Below, piece by piece: positions 1 through 11,073 of a stretch of 64,000 bases of DNA. The stretch is from Diplonema papillatum. Its lineage: Eukaryota > Euglenozoa > Diplonemea > Diplonemida > Diplonemidae. Within the stretch, counting starts at the first letter, position 1; every line of letters starts with the position of its first letter. The stretch is from the NCBI GenBank assembly GCA_030068145.1, contig JAPJBO010000810.1, forward strand, positions 40,047-104,046, read 5' to 3'. Position numbers and translations under genes: made by a program. The notes under the pieces are model-generated. The model was not told where the DNA came from. It worked only from the letters and a program-made list of their open reading frames with translations, and searched no databases.

Positions 1-58
<58 letters not shown>
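1..58. repeat. CT dinucleotide microsatellite
   Basis: An uninterrupted CT run fills the first 58 bases and continues off the left edge of the window. Confidence 0.97.
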
Positions 59-61
<3 letters not shown>

Positions 62-220
62 GGTTCCTGCAGTTTTTCTTTGAGAACGAACCCAATTTCC
101 AATGGTTTCTCGCCGAGCATCAACCGCCATGCGACGAAAAATAATCCGGGGAGTTTGTCCCGTGTCTTTTACCTGTGTTTTTCCTCTCCTTTTGTTTTTT
201 ACATAAGCGCCAGGTGTCAT

Positions 221-652
221 GGGAGGGCCTTCACGTGGCGACACTGTTGACCGCACCTTAATTGAGTAGCGGTCGCCGATCCCCCAACCGCCAGCATCAT
301 GTACTTGATGCGACGCGGAACAAGTGTTGACAGCACCGCCCGGCGAATAGAGGCTACAAAAGTGGCAAATCGACCGGTCGAGGGGTGCTTAGCAGCCAAT
401 GGCCTGATGGCTGAGTGCACACCTAAGCAGGGCTGCATCCTCGTGTTGTAGCCGTGATGTGTATAAGGCTTCGTGGGGGCCTGGTCAACCAGCTCATCAC
501 AATAGGCGCAAACTTTCTCGACAGTGATTGGACAGTCGGGATTGCGGGGGCGGGTCTCCACGAAGAAGAGAAAAGTAAAGCAAGACCTGCTCCCTGCGCC
601 TGCTGTCTCCGGCTGCTTCGGCTCGATTCTAGCCTCCCTCAAAGTGAGTCCC
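221..652. repeat. Dispersed repeat, copy 1 of 2 (about 400 bp)
   Basis: This stretch is closely repeated at about 54950-55325 in the same orientation. Shared blocks begin with GGCCTTCACGTGGCGACACT and continue through GTACTTGATGCGACGCGGAA and on to a shared segment near CTGTCTCCGGCTGCTTCGG. The copies differ by substitutions and short indels, for example an extra segment near 415-445 here. No convincing coding frame is kept in both copies. It is a dispersed element of unknown class. Confidence 0.8.
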
Positions 653-1504
653 TCGAGTATTTATGAGCGACGGTGCAACCTGCTTGGGTGACTGCTTGGG
701 TGTCGCCGGAGCAGTGCACCTGCAGCGCCGCAGGTGACTCGGTGGCTGGGTTCTCGGTATCAGGTGCTCTCTGCCGCACTCGTCGAAAAGGAGCGAAACG
801 CAAGCCATTGTTGCACTTCCCCACCCCTCCCACCATGCATGGGCGCGGCAGTGTTCTGCCTGTTGGGGGGGAACTGAGATTCCCCCCACCCCCCCCCCCC
901 CCACCCCCCGAACTAAAAAAGTAAGAGAAAAGAGAAAGTCTGGAAACCTATACATGTGCCCCCATCCCCCCTTGCGAAGAAAGAAAAGAAGAAATAAACG
1001 CTAAATAAAACGAAAACCCGGACCCGGGGAGGCGGTAGGTCAGGGGAAGTGAACTCTCCTCGAGCCCTCGGCCGCCCAACCTCCTCATCACGATAGGCAT
1101 AGGTGGCGGACTCGCCCTGTCACTCGCCCTCAGTACCATACAGGGTCAATTTTTTGTGCTTTAACTCTGAAAAAGGCCGCTCCTGGTCCAGGAACGTGAC
1201 GGTCAACCACAGCTTGCAAAGCTTGAGTCGGAGGCAGCACAGTGCCGCAACCCCGTCCGCTCTGCCCTGCGGCTGACCGTCTCGACGAGCTTGTGCTCAG
1301 CGCGAGCGCCAACCCCAAGGTGCGCCAAGCCTCGATGCTTTAGTTTGGGAAATCGGTAGCCACTTGACTCGTACCGGGCCCGTGGCTCTGCAGTACCGCC
1401 GAACACGTGAAGCTTGGCTCCCGTGTAGCAGGCTTTCCCTGGTACCTGACGCCCCCGTCGCCAAACCCCCCCCCCCCGTGGAGAAACACGTGTTGGGAGG
1501 GAAC

Positions 1505-1640
1505 GGCAGCAGAGAAGTTTCCTGCGCTGTCGACCCACATCACGGCGGTGCTGGCCGCACAGCTAAGCGTGACGAGGGTCGACAGCGTCTTCTCGGTGAC
1601 GAACGCCATGGAGAAGATATGCTGCCACCATAGATCCGCA
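1505..1640 (+). pseudogene. Possible hAT transposase C-terminal remnant
   Basis: One plus-strand frame reads FPALSTHITAVLAAQLSV, then VDSVFSV. This loosely follows the hAT dimerisation pattern (P-x-L, then a Leu/Ala-rich helix, then S-x-x-x-E/D-x-x-FS). The flanking frame is not coding-like and no terminal repeats were found. It is a resemblance by pattern only. Confidence 0.25.
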
Positions 1641-1717
1641 GACATTCGTCAACCGACTGTTTCTGCGGATGCATGGTGGTGACGCATTTGTCGCGGATGA
1701 CGACGACAACGATGCCG

Positions 1718-1792
1718 ACGTGACGACCTGGAAGCTCGATCCTGACGTGACGACCTGGAAGCTCGATCCTGACGTGACGACCTGGAAGCTCC
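1718..1792. repeat. 27-bp tandem repeat, about 2.7 copies
   Basis: The unit GACGTGACGACCTGGAAGCT followed by CGATCCT occurs almost three times without change. Confidence 0.9.
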
Positions 1793-2019
1793 CGACATGT
1801 GCATTGTGTGAGGGCAGACCTTCGGCACACTAGGCAGTATTCTGCCAAAACATCAAGATGTTCTCACCCCTACCCCTTCTCCTGCACGTGTGTTCATCCG
1901 CCGTAACAGGATCGGCAGCCCCTCGGGCTCATGAGCACGGTGGCAGCGGCAAAACCGGTCGGAATCGAGGCGGAGTGCGCTCTTCGACGTGTGTCACCAT
2001 GGTCCACGGAGGGCGAGTC

Positions 2020-2224
2020 GGAGGGCGAGTCTGGGGCGAGTGGGCGTGTCAAAAGGCGAGTTTGGGGGCTCGAGGGCCCTAAGGCGAGTTTGGGGCGAGT
2101 GGGCGTGTCAAAAGGCGAGTTTGGGGGCTCGAGGGCCCTAAGGCGAGTCTGGGGCGAGTGGGCGTGTCAAAAGGCGAGTTTGGGGGCTCGAGGGCCCTAA
2201 GGCGAGTTTGGGGCGAGTCGTGAC
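2020..2224. repeat. 59-bp tandem repeat, about 3.5 copies
   Basis: Copies starting at 2055, 2114 and 2173 have period 59. Each carries GGCGAGTTTGGGGGCTCGAG, an internal echo GGCGAGTTTGGGGCGAGT and then GGGCGTGTCAAAA. The copies are almost identical. Confidence 0.92.
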
Positions 2225-4318
2225 TCGCCCGCCACCTAGAGGTACAAGCCTTTTTGCGACCGAGATGCGACCAGAGTAAATGGAAGAAAGCGAGACGAGA
2301 CCCGCCCCTGCGTCCCACGTTTCCGCAGACGAATCCGCTGGACGCCGTCCGCCAGCATGTGGTCCATGTCATCGCATTTGGGATTTTGACGCCCATTTTA
2401 TCGCATTTTTCATTTGCATTATCGCGCGATTAAAACCTGGGCAAATACAGTACGATCGACTATCGCACACTTATCGCATGCCGCATATAAGCGATGATTT
2501 TGTGCGGTAATGCGAAAATGATTATCGCATGCGAACCGTTTTGACCACTATGCCTGGGGTGGTTTGGCGACTGTGCGCTGCAGTGTTTCCCGCGGAAAAC
2601 CGCAAGAACACAGCTCCTGGCCACGTTAGCTCCCGCAGTTTCGGTGCACCGGATGCCGCCGTGGCTTGTTAGTGCTAGTTCCCCCCACACTCTCAAGTTC
2701 CCGGGTCCACATTGTGTAGGAGTCGTCTACCTAGCGGGGAGACAGACTCGGTCGACGAACCCTTGTTGACTTGAGTTGCTGCTCGTCCTGTGGGGTTTGT
2801 TGCAGAATGTGCGTACGACCACACAGGTGCAAGCACTCTTTACATTCCCTCCCCGATCTCTCTGTCCCCCCACCCCGAACCTCTACGGGACGAATGGAGA
2901 CTTTAAATCACCGGCCTTCCAAACCGCAAAAAAAAAAGAACGCTAGATCTATCAGGTTTACGTCCCCCCCACCCCGCCTCCCCAAAGAACCCCAAAGTTA
3001 CCGGGGGGGTGCATGCATGGAACCCAAACTTTTATCGCTCCAACTTGTCTGTCTGTCTCTTTCTCGTTTGTTGACCTCCTACTTCGTCAAAGCTTTAGAA
3101 TGCTACCGATCACACTGCTTACGGACCGAGATCTGAGCCCATATACTGATACACCTAAAACCCACTCTCGGGTCTCGTGCCTATTATCTCCTTTTGTTTC
3201 CCTTGAAAGCCTTGGAACGATACAGACGACTGCATACTGCTCAGGGTCGTGCCTGTTTTATTTGCTCTTGTTTTTTTTCCTTGAAAGCCTTGGAACGATG
3301 CAGAGGACTGCTTAATGTACATGTATCGGACCGAGACCTGCTCGATACAGATAGATTTACTACTGCCGCTTTTCCCGGGCTGTATCTTCTTTATTTCCTC
3401 TTGCTTCCAGAGCGACAGCCATACATCATTCGTTTGTAGTAATCGATTTCGCTCTCCCTGACCCCCTGGGGATGATACACAATCGCCACACAAACCACCG
3501 CGCCCCAAGTTGGTTTATATGAATGTTGCGCCTCTCTAGATCCCCCCCCCCTCTTCAAACCCAAGAAACATTTTCCCCCCAGGTGAACCCCATTCCATCA
3601 CATTTCGTCCGCAAAGTTTTGCCTGCGCACCGCCTTCTCTCTCAAGAACCGACGTTTTTTTAGCTCTTCGATGTCAGCTCTTTCAAGCCCGGCCAAGCAG
3701 GGTTGGCTTGCTCACCAACCAAGTCGCCCTACAACGTACACGTAGATGCATAACATACCACGGGTGTATGAGTACATACGTTTACTGCTACCACGACTTA
3801 GTAGTAGTACACCACGTAGCAGCAGCACGTAGTATGAGTAGAGGTATACGTAGGATCACTACCTACATAGCACGTAGATGCGTAGCATTGTGATATTACG
3901 TGCTATAATTAGGGGGTTGCTAGATCGCAGTCCACCCTGCGCACACAAGGACACACAGTGTTGAGCCGATAGCCATCTCGACCACGTTTTTGCTGACCAT
4001 CCCGCCCCCCGCCCCCCACCCTGAGAGGCTCCTTTAAAGCCGGACCAGTCTACAACGGCCTCCACCCAGAGAGGCTCGTATCCTGTACACGAAGGGCAAC
4101 AGACGATCCTGGTCGCCCAACGCTGCTACTGCGCGCTGGGTTGTTTCCTTCCTACAACCTGAGAGAGGGTGGCCGCCAGTTGTCAAATCACAACGGTTGT
4201 GCTTCCGGGAAGCCGGATGTGAACGAATCGCAGACAGCCTTGAGGCAAAGCGATGCGCTTGATATGCTTTTCACGCCCTGTCCCTTTCTTATTCTTTAAA
4301 GGTAACACTTTTATTTTT

Positions 4319-4490
4319 ACATGAGCGCCAGCTCGGAACGAAATGCTCGGCGAAGCTGCCAGGCAAAGAAGGGGTCCCGAGTGCAACAACCGGTTGGTCA
4401 TACGGGTCTACCCCTACACGACAAGACACACAACCATAACAGGCGAAAAAAAGTCCTGAATGAAAAAAACAACACACGGTGGTGTAAGCG
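4319..4490. repeat. Dispersed repeat, also present inside the intron at 12.4 kb
   Basis: Shared blocks with 12430-12635 are GAGCGCCAGCT (AAGCGCCAGCT there), GGGTCTACCCCTACACGACA, AAAGTCCTGA and GGTGGTGTAAGCGA. Order and orientation are the same, with divergence between. A related TTACATAAGCGCCAG word occurs at about 199-213. The 12.4-kb copy lies in an intron, so this may be a mobile non-coding element. Confidence 0.75.
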
Positions 4491-4845
4491 ACGAACAAAT
4501 CTCCCTTCCATTCGGTGTCAAAGCAGCTACGTCGAGTATTTTCGGTTCTTTGACGTGGCAAACCCCCCCCCCGTTCAACATTTCTTCCGGACTTGCAGCC
4601 AGACTGCAACGATAAACCAAACTATAAATTATTGATTACAACCGGCACTGATGAGGTTGGCTTTTGTTTCCCACGTGCTTCTCCATTCCGAGATTTTTCC
4701 GCAACCCGCCGAAAGAAAGAAAAAGGAAAAAAGAGGTTGGGTACGATGTAGTTGGATGTCCGTGCTCCCCAACCTTTTTCTCTTTCTCCCCTGCGCAAGA
4801 ATTGCAAGAACGCAGCCCGGCAGAAAGAACCGCAGGCGAGATGCG

Positions 4846-5133
4846 GAGAGAGCACGTTTGTTGACAGCATGTCTTCCGATCATCGACTGGTGGGATGCAC
4901 GCTCCTTCAAGGGACGAGCACTCATTCCGATTCCGAGAACAACGTTTTGCGGAGGTGTGGTCGCCGTGCTGCTGTGGAGAAGCGCCTGCGTCACCTCCTG
5001 GATGTACCCTTCCTTGCGACGGAGGATCTCTTGCAGATGCGACACTTTGCTCCGCAGCAGCTGCATCTGCTCTTTCCTCACGCGCGCTAGTTCGGGCGAC
5101 GACTCATCCGAGACCTGTGGGGGGAGGTACGGC
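4846..5133 (-). CDS. Possible coiled-coil protein exon (partial)
   Basis: The minus strand here reads a hydrophilic, heptad-like segment (ELARVRKEQMQLLRSKV, then SHLQEILRRKEGYIQEV) about 65 residues long with the GC-rich codon use of the window's real exons. Two CAG acceptors lie just upstream (minus strand), near 5134-5136 and 5115-5117. I could not place a downstream splice site or stop with confidence, and no start was found. Family unknown. It would be transcribed divergently from the gene at 5483. Confidence 0.35.
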
Positions 5134-5482
5134 CTGAAAGCAAGATTTTGAAGTGACTCTGAACGCACTGCAGTGTCCCGCAGCTAGAGTAGGAGAAAAC
5201 GTGAAAACGGGACTTTGCCTGGAGGCTTTTCGCGTTGTTCTGAAATTGTCGTTCGGATCTTTACTCTTTGGTACGACAGGGTGAACACCGCAAAATCGAT
5301 CGAGGGGAGCGGGCCCGAGCGTCGATCATCCGAGTTACGAAAGGAGTAACTGCGGCTCTCTTTACACGTGTGCTGTCGCTTCCACTCACGCACCGACCAT
5401 TTAACTACATTTTCCCCGCTGCGACAGTCGTCGGGTTCCGGCAAGGGGGGGTTGGTAAAAAGAGGGGTGCGTGGATAAAAAC

Positions 5483-7367
5483 ATGGCGAGCATGACGTTC
5501 ACGGGGCTGATGCCGAAGAAGAAGGTCGGGTTGATGAGTAAACCGAAGGTGTCGGTGGTGGTGAAGGCGTTCGACGACGAGAGCAGCGACGAGGCGGACG
5601 GTGACGGGCGGGACATGGTCCGAAAAGCGATCGAGGCGCAGGCGGCGAAGAACGAGCTGATCGCGGAGGAGACCCGGAAGAGGGTCGAAGCCGAGTGCCC
5701 GGAGGTGTTCCAGTACGACGAGCGGTACGAGGAGATCGAGAAGCAGAAGTCGGCGATCGAGAAGGCCAAGCGCCAGCACGCGGCGTCGCGCGACTCGAAG
5801 TGGATCGCGGACATGAAGCGCGCGGCGTCCAAGCGGGAGACCGAGCGTGAACTCACCGACCTGCGCCTGATCCAGCAGGAGGCCGAGGCCACGAACCACA
5901 TGTACTCGGAAGTCGACCACGACGTCGCGCCCATCGTCACCGCCGCGTACCGCCGCAAAATCGAGGAGCAGCGGCTCAAGGCGGAGCAAGACGCGGTCGT
6001 CGCCGTGCAGGAGGACGCCCACGCGGCCGAGAAGATCGGCTTCGCGAGCTTCAAGATGAACCAGCTCAAAACCCTCACCCGCACCCAGGAAGAGGAGCAG
6101 CCGGAAGACGAGTACGAAAAGGAGCTCGAAGGGTACCTGCAGAAGAAGGAGCAGCAGCGTAAGAAGGAGCGCAGGGAGAGGTGTGTGTGTGTGTGCGTTG
6201 TGTGTGGGGGTTTTTTGTTGTGCAGGAAAAGGCCGCGTACGTGTTGTTGGAGTCCTTCCGTGTTTCATGACAGCCAACATGGATAGCCTCTAGGCAAACC
6301 CCCGTCTCCACATTTCCGCTGTTCGAAAGGACTCCGCTTGAGGTTTGGCTGTCCCTGCATCTATTGAGTGTTCCCCGCGTTGAGTTGGTACTATTGGCTG
6401 TTCGTCATGTGCCTTGGCATTTGTTGCCTGCTCCCCAAATTACCTGGACACTATTGGCTGCCCCGAATTACTTCGGCACTACATTTCAGTATTACTATGA
6501 ATTGGAGCAAAGCGCAGTAGACGGAGCAGCCGCAGGCTTAACTTTCCCGGTTGTTGAATAAGCCTTATTATTATAAGGCCGCACCACAGCCTTCGGGCGT
6601 TAGACACCCAGACACTGACACGTGACTGAGTCACGCAGTGGTTGGCCACTGGTTGTCGTCAGGTGGGTCACTGGGTTAGTGGGTGTTCGTTGTGGACCCA
6701 ATCAATGGCAGGAGGAGCACCTTCCCGAACCAACACCAGGAGAATTTGGGATGAGAGGCGGGGTTGCAGGTAGACAGTCACACCCGGCGGTACTAAGAGA
6801 CCAAACCCTGCAGGAATCAAAGAATTGTCAGTCTCACCTTCCTCGTTGTTTTTTCCGTACCTCTTTTTTCAAAATACTGGGCTGCTGTCGGCGTCGGCTG
6901 CTTCCGCATCACCTTGCAACGCGCCCCGCAGGTACCATCAGATGAAGCGCGAACAGCAGGAAGAGGCTGACGCACCACCCGCGGAGGCAGCCCGCCCGGA
7001 CGACGCCCAGGCTGATGGCGCCCAGGGCCAGCCGGCGGCGGACGCGCCGCCGGCCGCGCGGGAGGCGAGCGAAGGCGGCGACGGGAGGAGCGACGACGCG
7101 GCGATGGCCGGCGGCGGCGATGACTCCGAGCCGGCGGCGGGCGGCGGGGCCGGGGCCGGGGAGGACGACGACGCGCCGATGGAGATGCACGCGACGGCGG
7201 ACACGATCCAGAAGCTCGCGTACGTGGAGGAGGAGCGCAAGCAGCTCGTGCGCGAGCGGCGGCTGCAGCGGCTCCGCCGCCGCAACGCGCCGGAGGACGT
7301 CGACCGCGCGCGGGACAGGTTCCTCAAGAGGCGCTTGGAGCGCATGCGCCTGCTGCACCGGTCGTAG
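5483..7367 (+). CDS. NSRP1: NSRP1-like nuclear speckle splicing regulator (DUF2040/CCDC55 family)
   Basis: Two exons, 5483-6180 and 6932-7367, join in frame (phase 2) into 377 residues. The start is the first ATG of the frame (MASMTFTGLM). The N-terminal half matches the NSRP1 pattern: an acidic FDDESSDE patch, then a region with VFQYDERYEEIE like the family's YEYDSIYDEM segment, basic helices, then VTAAYRRKIEEQRLKAE like the family's VTSAYKKKLQE. The C-terminal half is Ala/Asp/Glu-rich and low in complexity, ending in a basic helix (RLQRLRRRNAPEDVDRARDR). In animals NSRP1 binds RNA and affects splice-site choice in nuclear speckles; that role is inferred here. The donor lies in a GT repeat at 6181. 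The 751-bp intron carries a dispersed repeat. Confidence 0.82.
6490..6600. repeat. Short dispersed repeat inside the NSRP1-like intron; inverted relative at 46.47-46.55 kb
   Basis: Blocks AGCCGCAGGCTTAACTTTCC, CGGTTGTTGAATAA and AAGGCCGCACCACAGCC recur in reverse complement at 46465-46550 inside element G. The segment also contains a small palindrome (GGCTTATT facing AATAAGCC). Confidence 0.75.
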
Positions 7368-7384
7368 CTCGGGCCCGGCATCCG

Positions 7385-7910
7385 CCGCCGAAGCCCCGCA
7401 CCGGACGACAGCACAGATGGATCATCCCGCAGCAGCGGGTCACAAAAGTATCTCTGGTCCCGCAGCATCAGTGGACCACGTGGTATCTGATCCTTGTTGG
7501 CGGTGCACCACTAAGGTATTTGTTCCGGACGACAGCGCAGATTGTGGGTCACCAACGTATCTCTGGTCCTGCAGCCACCAGTGGACCACCAGGTATCTGA
7601 TCCTTGTTGGCGGTGCACCACTAAGGTATTTGATCCGGACGACAGCGCAGATTGATCATCCCGCAGCAGTGGGTCACCAAAGTATCTCTGGTCCGTGGAA
7701 CACCAGGTATCTGGTCCTTGTCGGCAGTGCACCGCTGAGGTATCTGATCATCCTGTAGCAGTTGGCCACAAGCCATCGGATACACGTGCACGGCACGGCC
7801 TCGGCGCCGGTGATCCAGCCACCGGTGGACCGTGAAGTATCTGATCCTTGTTGGCAGAGCACCGCTGAGGTATCTAATCATCCTGTAGCAGTCGGCCACA
7901 AGCTGTCGGA
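7385..7910. repeat. Degenerate tandem repeat array downstream of NSRP1-like gene
   Basis: A roughly 115-bp unit recurs at least four times. Marker words are TATCTGATCCTTGTTGGC, GGACGACAGCGCAGATTG, ATCCCGCAGCAG, GTATCTCTGGTCC and CTGTAGCAGT. Later copies are truncated and rearranged. Confidence 0.8.
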
Positions 7911-8520
7911 TACGGCACTGGCGCCGTGGGTTGTTGTTGCTGCCTTCACGGCAGCACTTTTCACGTACCCGCAGTGCGCCTGCAGAGCTTGGACGAGCGA
8001 AGCTCGTCTCCAACGCGTCAGCCATTCGCCTCGATTTTTCCTCTAGCCCACCGGCTGCAGCCGTCTCAGTCCCGCTAGCCGCGCTTCCTCGGACCGCGCC
8101 CGTCGTGCTTTCCCTTGGCGTTCTGAACTAGGAGCCGAACCCCGCCAAACTGTACGCGCAACATGGTGATTTGCGGAGACACGAAAAGAAGTAAAAGAGT
8201 TGAAACAATCCTTGGCTATAGTGCGTTGCTCAGGGTAGTCGAAGGCCTGACAATCACACTAATGCAACAAATTCGGTGGGTGGTGACCGGTGACCCCTCC
8301 GAACAGTCTCCCTGGCCCTGGCCCACGCCTGATGCCGCAACCCCTTAACCCGGGCGGCGGCGCTTTGGCATGAGCGCGAGAGGCATCATCCACGCTTCAA
8401 AGGCCCACACACTAATGCAACAAATTTACACAAATCCTTGGCGGCTGGGGCAGGTTGACTGACAGTGTGGTGCCCGCGACACCCCTGGATGCGACGACGA
8501 TCCGCTTTATCGGCGTCGTG

Positions 8521-8565
8521 AGAGCACGGGGGGTCGCTTCGGCGCGCGACCCCCCGGTGCTCTAG
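8521..8565. other. Strong GC-rich hairpin
   Basis: AGAGCACGGGGGGTCGC and GCGACCCCCCGGTGCTCT face each other across a short TTCG-containing loop, giving about 17 paired bases. It lies 230 bp before the 18S fragment. I cannot tell whether it is part of a mobile element or a structured RNA. Confidence 0.7.
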
Positions 8566-8795
8566 TAAGCAAAGGACAACCCCGTTCCGGTGGACCGTGC
8601 TCTGTGCTTCCGAGGAGATGGGTCCGTTACGTGTGTGGGGGACCCTTTCTGCATGTTTTCCCAGTAGATCCATCCCCAGCAGCCCCGCAGAGCCTCGGCC
8701 CCGCGGGGCTGCCCCGGTACCGTCAGCCCCCACGCTGTCATCATGGGACTGCCGTTCGGGGAATCTTTGATTCGTCAGATTTTCCTCGGTCCAGT

Positions 8796-8975
8796 CTGGT
8801 TGATCCTGCCAGTAGTCATATGCTTGTTTCAAGGATCTGCAGACGCTCATTAAATCGGTGGCAATCTGCGCGGGGAAGGTGCCGTTTGGGCCCAGTTGGA
8901 TACCAATGGGAACTCCATTGCGAATACATGTCCGAAGAATCCAACTCGATTCAACTCCGTGGCCATAAAAAAACC
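8796..8975 (+). pseudogene. Degenerate 5' fragment of 18S rRNA
   Basis: The segment opens with CTGGTTGATCCTGCCAGTAG and then TCATATGCTTGTTTCAA, the near-universal 5' end of eukaryotic small-subunit rRNA (usual text CTTGTCTCAAAG). It then jumps to GCTCATTAAATC, which in intact 18S lies tens of bases further on. Next come TTGGATACC and GCGAATACATG, which match the order of the 18S TTGGATACC and GCTAATACATG words. After about 8960 the resemblance fades. No 28S, 5.8S or repeat unit surrounds it, so it is an isolated, internally deleted pseudogene copy. Confidence 0.8.
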
Positions 8976-9468
8976 GCGGAGAAGTATACTGTCCTTAACA
9001 CGAAGTTGTGGCTGGCGGCGCCCGCGAGTGCGAGCAACACAGCTTCAACCAGGGACAATATCTATTGTACTGGGGGAGAAAAAAAAGGGGTGGAGGGGGA
9101 GTTGGGGTTTTGAGGGTTGTCCTCGGGGTACGGGTGGGTGGTTGGAGGGGTTGGGTGACAGAGGTTATGCTTGCGCTGTTCGCATGGAGGCTCGTTGGCT
9201 CGAAGAGGCTATTGTTCGGTGTTACTCTTACAGACGTAAGATGAGATATTTTTTTTATCTATTACCGTCTTCGGAAAAATATTGGATAGGAAAATATTTG
9301 GATAGGAATAATATTTGGATAGGAAATATTTTGGATAAAACGGCCTTCCGCGGAACATTTGGATATTTTTCCGGAAATTTTTTTTTTGAATTTATGTCTT
9401 CTCTGATTGCCCGCACAGCAGTAGCTGCTTTACCCGGACGGGGTTTTCTGCTCGGCTCTCTTGATGTA

Positions 9469-9610
9469 CACCCCGGACTCCAACTCCGGATTGCGGGAGT
9501 GGGTTTGCGGTCATTTGTGCGGTCGGCCTCACTCCCTCAACGCGGGAGTGGCCTCCCGCACGTTTTCACTCCCGCATTGACTTAGTATATGGCTGCTGAA
9601 GTCCGGGGTG
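9469..9610. mobile_element. 142-bp MITE inside the pogo-like element
   Basis: CACCCCGGACT at the left tip faces AGTCCGGGGTG at the right, with TA on both sides as a likely target duplication. The interior holds further foldback words (GCGGGAGTG and CACTCCCGC). Confidence 0.7.
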
Positions 9611-9879
9611 TAAGAAATGATCAAATAAGAAGAAAACGAACCAGGGATATCAATCAGATATACCGCACGAGGAACACCGCAGAACGCTCCGCAGAAAAGC
9701 GCGGGAGTACAGCTCGTGGGAGGAAAGAGACCTTGAAATAGGTGGAATAGGTGAGCTTGTTGCCGTCTAGGACTACAGGAGGGATGCAGAAGTGGAACAG
9801 CATGCCAGGCAAAAAGGTTTCGCATGCAACGGCCACTCGCGCTCGTACGCTGTACGGGAAAACAACTCCATTGCACACG

Positions 9880-10565
9880 CTCTAGGCGGAAGTCGGAGTG
9901 AACCGATCGACGTTGACGAACAAAAGGCCAAGAGAGGCCGTCCATTGTCATTACGAAAAAAGGAGACCGTGATCCCTTTAGAACTGATCGAGCGAAAACG
10001 AACGAACGGGGCCGCTGTCACTTACTCGCTCGTGAGCGTGCTTGCGCCCGAACTACTGGGTTGCCAGTCATCTAATCAGAACTTAGCACAGAATGGGCTC
10101 GGAAGTGGTGTCGGAAGCACAACTACGTACAGACGACTAAGACAAGCAGAGTACTGGATGAAACCCAGACGAAACAAAAGAAAGAAGAGATGCGGCCAGC
10201 TGTTCATGCTTTAATGGAGTAACGATATCCCACAAAGCTGCGTCTTGAACTGCGACCATGCTGCGGCGCTTTTCACGCCCAGCCCGACTGCGACACTCGC
10301 CCCGAAAGGTACTCGTGATGTGCGCATTGACTATGGGCGACAAGCGAAGTGTTACTGTTGTGACGGGTGGGGCTGCGGATGGGATACCCATTCCCTACCA
10401 AGTGATCTTGGCGGGGAAAACGAGCCGGATCATTCCCCAGGTCGCAGACACGAAGGGGTTCCACTTGACCTAGACCCGGCCAACACCGCGACAACAAAGC
10501 ATTACATCGACTGGTGGGCGAAAGATGGTGAGGGTGCAAGAAACGGTTCCATCAGTAAGCGCTTT
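9880..10565 (+). pseudogene. DDE_1 (pogo/CENP-B-like) transposase remnant
   Basis: Three plus-strand pieces in different frames match consecutive parts of this family. The first is a basic N-terminal piece (KRGRPLSLRKKETVIPLELI). The second is CVLNCDHAAALFTPSPTATL with APKGTRDV, matching the family's N-x-D...P-x-T-x-x-x-KG-x-x-DV. The third is GDKRSVTVVTGGAADGIPIP with YQVILAGKTSRIIP, matching DKR-x-x-T...P-x-Q-x-IF-x-GKT. At least one frameshift separates the second and third pieces, near 10315-10330. The enzyme is therefore inactive. Confidence 0.72.
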
Positions 10566-11073
10566 TTCCTTCTGCGAATCGAACCATCAGCGTCCCGTAC
10601 CGGCCGCGAACCGACCCAGACCCGCTGGGTCGGAGCGTCCAAAGCGCTCTCAGCCTAGGATTTCGTGGCATGAGGCGCGGGGGGGAAACCAGAGTTAGAG
10701 GGCGGGGGAATACGTTCTAAACTTAACAACCGGAAAATCGCCTTGAACTTTGATCGGACCGGAAAAATATTTGGATAGGAAATATTTTGGATAAAATGAC
10801 CATCCCAGAAAAATTTGGATATTTTTCCTATCCAATATTTTTCCGGACGGTATTATTAAAGGGTCAAATAATAACAGTTATTTGACACACGTCTGGTTGT
10901 CTAAAAACACTACCACTATTTGATCCTGCTACTGTTGGCTACCCGGAACTTTTTTATTATTCGACGAATCGAATAATAACACAGTGTTATTATTCGACCC
11001 CCCCTTTAACACGATTGTTAATAATAGTTGTGGGGGGGTTTACACACACGGGCGCCGCACACACCGCGAAACA

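Larger units (their letters stand above)
653..4318. other. Intergenic, repeat-rich; no supported gene
   Basis: I see no convincing gene here. It contains poly-C and poly-A tracts, a partial duplication near 3192-3313 (CCTTGAAAGCCTTGGAACGA occurs twice), and a stretch at 3735-3900 unusually rich in ACGTAG/TACGTA words. Open frames are short and do not resemble any family I know, apart from the possible transposase scrap listed at 1505-1640. Confidence 0.5.
9263..10852 (+). mobile_element. Pogo/Tc1-mariner-type DNA transposon, decayed
   Basis: The ends are inverted repeats: TACCGTCTTCGGAAAAATAT and then TGGATAGGAAAA at the left, and the reverse complement (TATCCAATATTTTTCCGGAC, then GGTA) at the right. 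The TA at each tip could be the target duplication typical of this superfamily. Each end also contains nested GGATAGGAAATATTTTGGAT words. A broken DDE transposase lies inside, and a 142-bp palindromic insertion sits at 9469-9610. Total span is 1,590 bp. Confidence 0.72.
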
